A DNA stretch of 34,753 nt, taken from assembly GCA_020629675.1 (NCBI GenBank), contig JAHDCW010000006.1, positions 1 through 34,753 of the forward strand, in the 5' to 3' direction. This document shows positions 1 to 5,948 of this stretch, piece by piece. Positions within the stretch are counted from its first letter, which is position 1, and every line of letters starts with the position of its first letter. This DNA is from Minisyncoccota bacterium. GTDB lineage: Bacteria > Patescibacteriota > Minisyncoccia > Moranbacterales > GCA-2747515. A program made the translations under genes and the position numbers. Under the pieces are notes generated by a model. The model was not told the origin of the DNA and did no database searches. It saw only the letters and a program-made list of their open reading frames with translations.

Positions 1-1407
1 CTCCACTGCACCCTCGTTCACATTATTGTAATCAATGTAGTGATCTTTCCTCCATTCCTTCGGAGTCTTTTTTAACCTTATGCGATTCTCGAAAAACAGG
101 CCGTCAGCCTCACCATATTGAAATCGCTCAGCCTTGTTTTCTCCTAGGTCATAGTCCTTCCAGCCCCTTCCACTAAATGCCTGTCCATATAAGTCAGGAG
201 AACCCTCTGGGTAAATAGAAAATTGACTGCCATCATCGAACCGAGCGGATAAACCTCTGAATTCAGCCTCTTCCTCAATGTGCACTTCCCAATTCCTGGG
301 AATGGTGATACTAAATCCATATTTTTTACTCACATACTCTTTTGGACTCTTGTCAGTTATCTGTCCATCAGTAAGACTAATTGTTTCCACGATTTCACTG
401 AGAGTAGTTGCATCGCCTTCATTAGCATAGTAGATATTGGTGTTAAGCTTTAGGTATGCATCATGCTTGAGCTTAATGTAATAAATATACACTGGAACAC
501 ACCCGTCTGTACGTGCACCATCTCGATCTCTTGACAGTTTCCTGCATAATTCAACATGCTGTAGACCATCCGCAATATCTTCTTCTACTATAATTTCTTG
601 ATCTCGGTATCGTTCTATTTCAGTTTCGATATTCTCTGAATTCAAAATTTCACCTTTTATGATTGTCTGCCCTCCATCTAAAATGCTCAGAGACTTTTTT
701 CCGTCAATATAGAGATCTACAGGGTAGTTAAAACTATATCCATATCTTTCGTTTTGATAGACTTTTGACTGATTTGAAGTACTTTCAATCAACCGAAATG
801 AGCTGATAATTTTCTTGATGAAATTTAGAGACTCATCATCATAAGGTTTCTCAAGGGATACATCAATGAACTTTCCCTTCGCATCAAGATCTTCGTTATT
901 CATACCAGGAATCCCAGGTATGGCATCTCCACCATTTGATCCATGGAATGAGATCACACGATCAAAATAGTCTAGAGCCGTCGAGTAATCGTCACTCTTT
1001 AAATCACTAGTCTTTTCAAATTTTGCACGATCACGAATCCAAAAGCTTATCTCTATTCGCTTCTCATCATTCTCTGTGGCATAAATGTTTCCACTCTTTG
1101 AAGATACGCTAAATACAGTAAACTCATCTGAAATACTGTTACGTGAATACCAATTCTCTGGAATACTGACCGAATATCCATATACTTCATTCTCTACTCG
1201 CTTCCACCCATCCTCCTCGATAAATTTAGAATCATCAACTTTCTGCAGCGCTTCAGCAGTCCTATTACTTTTTTCTACAACTTGAATTTGATCTACTTTT
1301 TTATCACCAAATTCTTTCTCAACATTTATTAGCTAAAATGCCATACCAAGGAAGCTAACTAAAAGAGCTATGATATAGAGTGCAAATTTTGGCGCATATT
1401 TTCTCAT
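1..1407 (-). pseudogene. Membrane-anchored repeat protein with an in-frame amber codon; 3' end off the window
   Basis: Read on the minus strand from an ATG at 1407, the frame is open to the window edge for 469 codons except for one TAG at codon 25 (plus-strand 1333-1335). The first 24 residues (MRKYAPKFALYIIALLVSFL...) are a positively charged start plus a hydrophobic helix, as in a signal peptide or membrane anchor. The TAG falls at the end of that helix. After it come three copies of a motif of the type Y-G-[YF]-S-x-x-[IY]-P (YGYSVSIPENW near residue 76, then YGYSFNYPVDL and YGFSITIPRNWEV), resembling the start of PsbP-like domains in extracytoplasmic proteins. No ATG, GTG or TTG lies close after the TAG, so a simple downstream restart is unlikely. 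It is either a recent nonsense mutation, a base error in the assembly, or a suppressed amber. Family assignment is weak; the open frame is directly seen. Confidence 0.6.
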
Positions 1408-1428
1408 ACGCTCAGTATATCATGAAAT

Positions 1429-1524
1429 ATTCGAACAACTTCCACTACCTCTTTTTTGGGCATAAAAAAAACCGCATAACCATGAGGAATTTTCGCTGCG
1501 GGACCTCGCGGACAGTGTTCGAAC
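1429..1524. repeat. 95-bp intergenic element, copy A
   Basis: The element begins ATTCGAACAAC and ends with GGACAGTGTTCGAAC, so its ends are inverted (TTCGAACA / TGTTCGAA). Copy B (2831-2924) has the same ends, nearly the same length and the same orientation, and the last 25 bp differ at only two positions. The middle differs in sequence but both have a hairpin-like, A/T-flanked centre. The two copies flank the DUF3800 gene. Role unknown. Confidence 0.6.
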
Positions 1525-1654
1525 ATTATATATACCAAGCTTTACTACTTCTGAACATTTTAGGAGAGTTTAATCATCTATATATTTAATCTGAATGTAT
1601 TTTGCGCCTTGTGCGCAAGATATTTGACTGATATATAAAAATATAATATTCTGG

Positions 1655-1757
1655 ACATAGGCTGTTAGGGGTTGCTGTTTCCCTTTTCACTCACGTGAAT
1701 AAAGGCAGTAAACACGCCTAAGCCTACTAAAATGCACTTCTATGTGAAGTGTTTTTT
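1655..1757 (+). ncRNA. Candidate small structured RNA with promoter and terminator
   Basis: The gene-free stretch 1408-1755 holds repeat copy A and this candidate. On the plus strand, TTGACT (1625-1630) lies 17 nt before TATTCT (1648-1653), and a perfect TATAAT is at 1643-1648. Transcription would start near 1655-1660, where a long imperfect hairpin begins: TAGGC (1659-1663) pairs with GCCTA (1722-1726), then TTAGG with CCTAA, with further weak pairing inside. It is followed by a hairpin CACTTC-TATGT-GAAGTG (1735-1751) and a T run, a good intrinsic terminator. I do not recognise it as a known RNA family. The alternative is that only the terminator is real and serves the DUF3800 gene on the other strand. 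Confidence 0.33.
1735..1757. terminator. Intrinsic terminator, probably bidirectional
   Basis: A six-bp stem CACTTC/GAAGTG (1735-1740 / 1746-1751) with a TATGT loop is followed on the plus strand by six T. On the minus strand it lies directly after the stop of the DUF3800 gene and is followed by a shorter T-rich run, so it may stop transcription from both sides. Confidence 0.6.
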
Positions 1758-2766
1758 AGTCTTTCAATTTTAAGCCTTCGATGTGTGCTTTGTACCTGAG
1801 TCCCCATCTTTCCACGCCTTTCTTGCTGGTTTTTAGCTTTTTAAGCATAGCATCAGTATAATCAACTATCGTTACACAACCAACATCAGCACCAGTAGTT
1901 TCCTCGGGGCACATATTCAATTTCTCTATCAAATCACCAGCATTTTTCATCCTATCCAAGATCACCTTATCATATGCAGATGACCTAAGCTCTTTATGCC
2001 ATTCTCGCTCTAGCGCCTTTTCTAAAGTGCCAATTTGAAGTTGTAGATGCTTTTGATAGCAATATGCAATACAGTCTGCAAATTCAATACCGATATTACC
2101 TGCATTTTTTGAGATCAAGTGAATTGCTTGAATTTTCTTTTGATATGTCATTTCATCACACGAGTGGTTGATTCCATAATATGTCTTGAGAAAATCGGCA
2201 TCTTTAGCATCAGTTGTTTCAGCGTAGATTTCAGCTCTGTAGTATTTACGGGCGATATTACTGCAATGCCACCCGAAGAGATTATAAAGCGCCTCTTTGA
2301 GATTTGCGTTTGGATGCACGCTTATCTCCTCGTACAGACTTGCCTTGAGCGCTGAAGCGCTCATGTTTCCTTTTGTGCCTTGCTTACCCTTGGTCAATAA
2401 CCTTGAATTATCCTCTGGGAAATTTAGATACTTCTTTAAATCGTCAGTATTACAATATGTAATCGACACTTGCATACAGCAATTCACTGATTTTATAACA
2501 ATTTTTTCTAGCCCTGCCAAAGCCTCTTCGTAGCTACTTCCTTCCAAAAGAACACTCTCATTCTTTTCAAAAAAATGAGCACCGTGAAAATCAGCGCCTT
2601 CCTTTAGGTATGTTTCCTTCCATACCAACCACAGATCCCTCATCTGGATGAAATCCTTCTTGATAACGGAAACTCCTGCAAAAATAAAAAAAGGCTCAGT
2701 ATTCGTAAGCATTTCACTACCTCCTGATTCATCTATAAATAGTAGTGCGACATCGTCTTTATTCAT
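1756..2766 (-). CDS. DUF3800-family protein
   Basis: 336 residues if started at the ATG at 2766; a TTG one codon upstream (2769) is also in frame, but a GAGA sequence 7 nt before the ATG favours the ATG. The N-terminus has the hallmark LLFIDESGGSE with paired acidic residues, followed by PFFIFAGVSV, and the C-terminal half has IEFADCIAYC. These are the conserved parts of DUF3800, a family predicted to have an RNase H-like fold and often met on mobile and accessory DNA; its biochemical function is not established. A perfect TATAAT at 2794-2799 with a weak -35 (TTGTTC, 17-nt spacing) lies upstream. The gene stands alone between two copies of a 95-bp element and ends at a terminator, as expected for a cassette acquired as a unit. 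Family call is fairly sure; function is not known. Confidence 0.75.
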   Translation of the reverse strand: MNKDDVALLFIDESGGSEMLTNTEPFFIFAGVSVIKKDFIQMRDLWLVWKETYLKEGADFHGAHFFEKNESVLLEGSSYEEALAGLEKIVIKSVNCCMQVSITYCNTDDLKKYLNFPEDNSRLLTKGKQGTKGNMSASALKASLYEEISVHPNANLKEALYNLFGWHCSNIARKYYRAEIYAETTDAKDADFLKTYYGINHSCDEMTYQKKIQAIHLISKNAGNIGIEFADCIAYCYQKHLQLQIGTLEKALEREWHKELRSSAYDKVILDRMKNAGDLIEKLNMCPEETTGADVGCVTIVDYTDAMLKKLKTSKKGVERWGLRYKAHIEGLKLKD

Positions 2767-2793
2767 CAATTAATCTCAAATATGAATTTTACT

Positions 2794-2822
2794 ATTATAC
2801 AGAAAACCATCTCATTGAACAA
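2794..2822 (-). promoter_or_regulatory. Promoter of the DUF3800 gene
   Basis: Minus-strand TTGTTC (2817-2822), 17-nt spacer, perfect TATAAT (2794-2799). It lies 28 nt before the chosen start codon. The -35 is poor; the -10 is exact. Confidence 0.45.
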
Positions 2823-2830
2823 AGCAAAAA

Positions 2831-2924
2831 ATTCGAACAACGTTCACACATTCATTTTTGAGCATCAAAAAATCCCTCTCTGAAGGGATTCTTTTTTGAG
2901 GGACATCGTGGACAGTGTTCGAAC
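2831..2924. repeat. 95-bp intergenic element, copy B
   Basis: Same ends as copy A at 1429-1524 (ATTCGAACAAC at the left, GGACAGTGTTCGAAC at the right). Its centre contains the terminator of the ABC-F gene. The two copies are in direct orientation about 1.4 kb apart. Confidence 0.6.
2866..2896. terminator. Intrinsic terminator after the ABC-F gene
   Basis: Stem AATCCCT (2871-2877) / AGGGATT (2884-2890) with a CTCTGA loop, flanked by A and T runs so that the stem can extend and a T tract exists on both strands. It is the first terminator downstream of the ABC-F stop codon on the minus strand. Confidence 0.75.
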
Positions 2925-3014
2925 GCTCTGCCCTACCAAACACTTAGGATTGTCTTATTCACGTCCCTGAGTGAGACTAAGTTGATACTAAATATCGAGA
3001 ATAGCCAAAGCTGC

Positions 3015-4490
3015 TCATAGTTTAATCTCCTTGTCTAAACCAATCTTCTCTACAAAATATCGATCATGAGAAACACAAAGAATTGTGCCTGGATATTCCT
3101 TGAGGAGATTTTCCAGAGCTTCCCGCGTATCAAGATCCAGATGGTTTGTCGGCTCATCGAGAATCAAAAAATTGGCGCTAGAAACCATCATCTCTGCTAA
3201 AAGAACTTTTGATTGCTGTCCTTTACTTAGAATGTTAAGAGGTTTTTGTATATCCTCTCGCGAAATTTGTAAACACGCTAAGACCTGAAAAATAAATGTT
3301 GAATTAGCTTTTGTTTTATCAGATATGTGCTTCAGTGGAGATAGATCTATATCCAACTCTCCATGCTCCTGAGAAAGATATCCCACCTTTATATTTTCCG
3401 CTAAAAAAACAGATCCCTCCTTGGTCTCAACGCCTCCTAGTAGCGTCTTAATAAGCACCGTCTTCCCCGCTCCATTTTTACCACTAAGCTGCATACGATC
3501 TCCTTTTTGGATAGCTAAATTCAATCCCTCATAAAGAAGTCTTCCGTCGATCTCCACTGAGACATCTGATAATTCTGCAACCTTCTGGGGACCGAAGTCA
3601 AAATCCTTAAAGATCATTTTGATTTCATTATCAATTTCTGGTTTTTCCGTGAAATCTGTTCTTGCGATGCGACTTTCAAGCGACTTTGCTTGACGATAAT
3701 TTTTGCGAGCTGCCTTTTCTGCTAGAAAGTAAGCTCCTATTTTATCTCCATCTTTTCTTCGTTTTTTACCAGCCTCTTCTTTATCTGCCTTTTGCCTCAA
3801 ATCACGGACCTCTTTTTCAAGCTTCTTCTTTATCTTTTGATCGCTTTCGTGCATTCGCATCTGCGCCGCCATAATATCTTCTTTCTGTTTTTTGTAAAAA
3901 TCATAATTACCCCCATAAATAGTGACACCACCTTTCTCCAATTCAATGATTTTAGCAGTAACAGTATTTAGCAACTTTCGATCATGAGACACAATTATCA
4001 CAGCTCCATCAAAATCTTTAATAAAGCACTCGAGCCACAGAATGCCATCCACATCAAGATGATTCGTTGGTTCATCTAGAAGAAGAATATCACACTCTTG
4101 GAGATATATGTTTGCTAGATATATTTTTGATTTCTGACCACTAGAGAGAGTTTGCATTTTTCTTTCTTTGAGGTGCTCAACCTCAAACTCATTTAAGGCT
4201 TCATCAACGCGATAACCTTGCCACTGTTCTAGATTTTTCATCAGAAACTCTCCCACAACCTCATCATCATGAAAATCCAATACTTGAGGCTGAAACCCTA
4301 CAGAGCCAGATGTATAAACATCACCAGAGTCAACCTGAATTTCACCTCTAATAATATTTAGCAGAGTAGATTTTCCAGATCCATTCTTGCCTACGAGACC
4401 AATTTTCTCATTTTTTGATATACTAAAATCAACACCACCAAATAGAGCGTGATCATCGAAACTTATACAAATATTTTTAATCGTAAGCAT
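3015..4490 (-). CDS. ABC-F family ATPase
   Basis: 491 residues with two ABC ATPase domains and no membrane segment, the ABC-F layout. Domain 1 has Walker A GKNGSGKS (residues 34-41), signature LSSGQ and Walker B ILLLDEPTNHLD. A charged, Lys/Glu-rich linker follows around residues 200-290. Domain 2 has Walker A GKNGAGKT, signature LSKGQQ and Walker B FLILDEPTNHLD. ABC-F proteins act on the ribosome, as translation factors or as antibiotic-resistance proteins that protect it. It is somewhat short for the family. It is divergent from the DUF2268 protease with only 25 bp between start codons; a GATAAT about 8 nt before the ATG suggests a nearly leaderless transcript. Which ABC-F subgroup it belongs to cannot be told here. 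A link to self-protection from the nearby peptide product is only a hypothesis. Confidence 0.9.
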   Translation of the reverse strand: MLTIKNICISFDDHALFGGVDFSISKNEKIGLVGKNGSGKSTLLNIIRGEIQVDSGDVYTSGSVGFQPQVLDFHDDEVVGEFLMKNLEQWQGYRVDEALNEFEVEHLKERKMQTLSSGQKSKIYLANIYLQECDILLLDEPTNHLDVDGILWLECFIKDFDGAVIIVSHDRKLLNTVTAKIIELEKGGVTIYGGNYDFYKKQKEDIMAAQMRMHESDQKIKKKLEKEVRDLRQKADKEEAGKKRRKDGDKIGAYFLAEKAARKNYRQAKSLESRIARTDFTEKPEIDNEIKMIFKDFDFGPQKVAELSDVSVEIDGRLLYEGLNLAIQKGDRMQLSGKNGAGKTVLIKTLLGGVETKEGSVFLAENIKVGYLSQEHGELDIDLSPLKHISDKTKANSTFIFQVLACLQISREDIQKPLNILSKGQQSKVLLAEMMVSSANFLILDEPTNHLDLDTREALENLLKEYPGTILCVSHDRYFVEKIGLDKEIKL

Positions 4491-4515
4491 ATATATTATC
4501 TTACCTCACTGTTAT

Positions 4516-5358
4516 ATGGTAATCAAAGAAAATAAAAAGCAACTTGGTGTTCTATATTCTGCACTGTACATACCAGAAATCGTCACTTCAACTAAATCTA
4601 TTACTCCATCCTTAGCTCAACGTATTCCCACACTTAAGTCTAATAAAGCTGCTGGGTTCACAAGTGTATTTAAGTTACAGGAAAGCATCTCTCTCAACGT
4701 CTCTCCTGAGCTATGTAGGATATCAAATATCAGTACAATAAATGATAGTTTTGATAGGCACATTGATGAAATTGAATCGATTGTTGCATCCACATTAATC
4801 TCAGCCAAATCCCACTTACAATCGAAAGTTACTCGCATCTACCTCTTTCCAACTTTCTCAGACTTTATACAAAAAGAAATGCGAGGAATTTCAGGATTTT
4901 CACCTTATGAGTACTGTAATACTATTCATATATTTATCCACCCAACATTTCCTAAAGGGTGGCAAAATTCTCTCAAAGAAACAATTGCACATGAATTTTT
5001 TCACAGTGTCCATCTCGAGCAAGATCACCATTTTACTAGACTTGATAACTGGATTATCTTTGAAGGCTTGGCTGAATACTTCACATCACAGATTCTTGAT
5101 CGTAAGACGCTACTAGTCAAATCCATACTCTCAGATAGCGAGGTGTTATCATGGCTTCCTCAAGTCAATAAGATTCACAAATCCAAAAACTTCAATGTCA
5201 ATCTAGACATCATTTACGGTAGTAAGAAATATCCTCAATGGCTTGGATACAAAATAGGCTACGTATTAGTTAAGAGCTTCTTGAATCACCGTAGGACAAT
5301 CACATGGATTGAACTAATGAAAATGGATCCCTCACTTATTTACAAAGAAGCTCTCTAA
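4516..5358 (+). CDS. Putative zinc metalloprotease, DUF2268-like
   Basis: 280 residues. The motif HEFFH at residues 159-163 is a zinc-protease HExxH. About 20-24 residues later comes IIFEGLAEYFTSQIL, whose glutamates are suited to be the third zinc ligand; this EGLAE block and the later YPQWLGYKIGYVLV fit the DUF2268 family of predicted Zn-dependent proteases. There is no signal peptide or clear membrane helix, so it should act in the cytoplasm. No Shine-Dalgarno sequence precedes the ATG and the start could lie slightly downstream. The gene points toward the two peptide precursors and ends 73 bp from the first. No other protease is near the RiPP locus, so leader removal or product degradation is a reasonable guess, though no co-transcription is seen. 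The catalytic motif is certain; the role is inferred. Confidence 0.75.
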   Translation: MVIKENKKQLGVLYSALYIPEIVTSTKSITPSLAQRIPTLKSNKAAGFTSVFKLQESISLNVSPELCRISNISTINDSFDRHIDEIESIVASTLISAKSHLQSKVTRIYLFPTFSDFIQKEMRGISGFSPYEYCNTIHIFIHPTFPKGWQNSLKETIAHEFFHSVHLEQDHHFTRLDNWIIFEGLAEYFTSQILDRKTLLVKSILSDSEVLSWLPQVNKIHKSKNFNVNLDIIYGSKKYPQWLGYKIGYVLVKSFLNHRRTITWIELMKMDPSLIYKEAL

Positions 5359-5375
5359 GGGTTTTTGCTTTTATC

Positions 5376-5409
5376 TTAAAAGAGCCTGACACCGCATCGT
5401 GTCAGACTC
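5376..5409 (-). terminator. Terminator of precursor gene 1
   Basis: Stem 5382-5392 / 5399-5409 of 11 positions with one mismatch and a six-nt loop, followed on the minus strand by TTTTAAGATAAAA. It lies about 20 nt after the stop codon of the 47-residue precursor gene and resembles the hairpin after precursor 2, so the terminator was probably duplicated too. Confidence 0.75.
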
Positions 5410-5430
5410 GTACTTTGTTGATCTGCCAAG

Positions 5431-5574
5431 CTAGGCAGACTTTCTTGATTTACAGCTGCAGCTGCAATTTCCATTCGAGCACTGCGTCACTGAATTTTTA
5501 GATTTCAATGTGCGGGCTGTCCGCGTAATTTGCCATGTTTGAGACTGCGGCTTGTCTTCTTTCGGTTGCGCCAT
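5431..5574 (-). CDS. Putative RiPP (TOMM-type) precursor peptide 1
   Basis: 47 residues, translated by hand from ATG at 5574 to TAG at 5431. AGGAG lies 7 nt before the ATG. Residues 1-23 (MAQPKEDKPQSQTW... to RTARTL) are hydrophilic and identical to those of precursor 2, as expected for a leader. Residues 24-47 are the variable core, with four Cys in QCSNGNCSCSC, many Ser and Gly, and a basic tail KSRKSA. Cys and Ser in such a pattern are the substrates that YcaO enzymes cyclise to thiazolines and oxazolines and SagB-type dehydrogenases oxidise to azoles. The gene lies downstream of the YcaO-SagB fusion on the same strand, with its own promoter (5632-5660) and terminator (5376-5409). The alternative, a small Cys-rich metal-binding protein, is less likely given the neighbours and the leader/core pattern. 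Confidence 0.8.
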   Translation of the reverse strand: MAQPKEDKPQSQTWQITRTARTLKSKNSVTQCSNGNCSCSCKSRKSA

Positions 5575-5660
5575 GAGATTTCTCCTGCGTTGGCGTTGAT
5601 TTAGTGACGAGCTCTAACTCTCCACATCGTCAAAATATCAAATGATGTAATTTATGTCAA
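5505..5660. repeat. 156-bp perfect direct repeat, copy 1 (promoter, UTR and leader)
   Basis: Identical, base by base on reading, to 5791-5946, with a shift of 286 bp. It begins at the leader/core junction of the precursor gene and ends exactly with the TTGACA -35 box. Outside it the two units diverge, with only related hairpins after the stop codons. Confidence 0.92.
5632..5660 (-). promoter_or_regulatory. Promoter of precursor 1
   Basis: Consensus TTGACA (5655-5660), 17-nt spacer, TATTTT (5632-5637) on the minus strand. The spacer contains TAAATTACAT (5645-5654), which is also in the enzyme promoter. It gives a 5' UTR of about 50 nt ending in AGGAG. Confidence 0.72.
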
Positions 5661-5667
5661 TTCTAAT

Positions 5668-5701
5668 TAAAAAGAGTCCGACACCAAATGATGCCGGACT
5701 C
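5668..5701 (-). terminator. Terminator of precursor gene 2
   Basis: Stem GAGTCCG (5674-5680) / CGGACTC (5695-5701), extendable past one mismatch, followed on the minus strand by CTTTTTAATTAG. It separates the two precursor units, so precursor 1 depends on its own promoter. Confidence 0.72.
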
Positions 5702-5722
5702 GCACTGTGGGAAACTAAAGAT

Positions 5723-5860
5723 CTATGCAGATTTTTTTGATCTGCAGCCACATTTCCCACACGAACATCGAGTCATCGATGTATCAGCCGTCAATGTGCG
5801 GGCTGTCCGCGTAATTTGCCATGTTTGAGACTGCGGCTTGTCTTCTTTCGGTTGCGCCAT
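5723..5860 (-). CDS. Putative RiPP (TOMM-type) precursor peptide 2
   Basis: 45 residues, ATG at 5860 to TAG at 5723, with AGGAG 7 nt upstream. The first 23 residues are identical to precursor 1. The core (residues 24-45) starts TADTSMT, has four Cys in RCSCGKCGC and ends RSKKSA. Compared with precursor 1 the core keeps a Cys at position 32, the Cys/Gly/Ser composition and a basic Ser-Ala end, while the spacing of the other Cys differs. It is the precursor nearest the enzyme gene: its -35 box lies 2 bp past the enzyme's stop codon. It is probably made in excess over the enzyme from its own promoter. Peptide product and cleavage site are unknown. Confidence 0.8.
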   Translation of the reverse strand: MAQPKEDKPQSQTWQITRTARTLTADTSMTRCSCGKCGCRSKKSA

Positions 5861-5946
5861 GAGATTTCTCCTGCGTTGGCGTTGATTTAGTGACGAGCTC
5901 TAACTCTCCACATCGTCAAAATATCAAATGATGTAATTTATGTCAA
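5791..5946. repeat. 156-bp perfect direct repeat, copy 2
   Basis: Same sequence as 5505-5660. It covers the first 23 codons of precursor 2, the ribosome binding site, the UTR and the promoter, and ends 2 bp short of the stop codon of the YcaO-SagB gene. Confidence 0.92.
5918..5946 (-). promoter_or_regulatory. Promoter of precursor 2
   Basis: TTGACA (5941-5946), 17-nt spacer with TAAATTACAT (5931-5940), TATTTT (5918-5923), minus strand. Identical to the promoter of precursor 1. Confidence 0.72.
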
Positions 5947-5948
5947 GC

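Noticed and set aside
1429-1524. Integron attC site
   Set aside because: The ends do not fit RYYYAAC / GTTRRRY, and no integrase is present in the window; kept only as an unclassified repeat.
2831-2945. GTTCGAAC in the 95-bp elements as a degenerate tRNA T-arm or tRNA-derived att site
   Set aside because: The flanking bases do not form a T-stem on either strand, and there is no acceptor or anticodon arm.
5431-5860. Metallothionein-like reading of the two Cys-rich peptides
   Set aside because: The identical hydrophilic 23-residue leader, the change limited to the C-terminus and the neighbouring YcaO-SagB gene fit a RiPP precursor better; not fully excluded.
5505-5946. CRISPR or tandem satellite
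   Set aside because: Only two copies, 156 bp long, and the repeat contains a promoter and the start of a gene.
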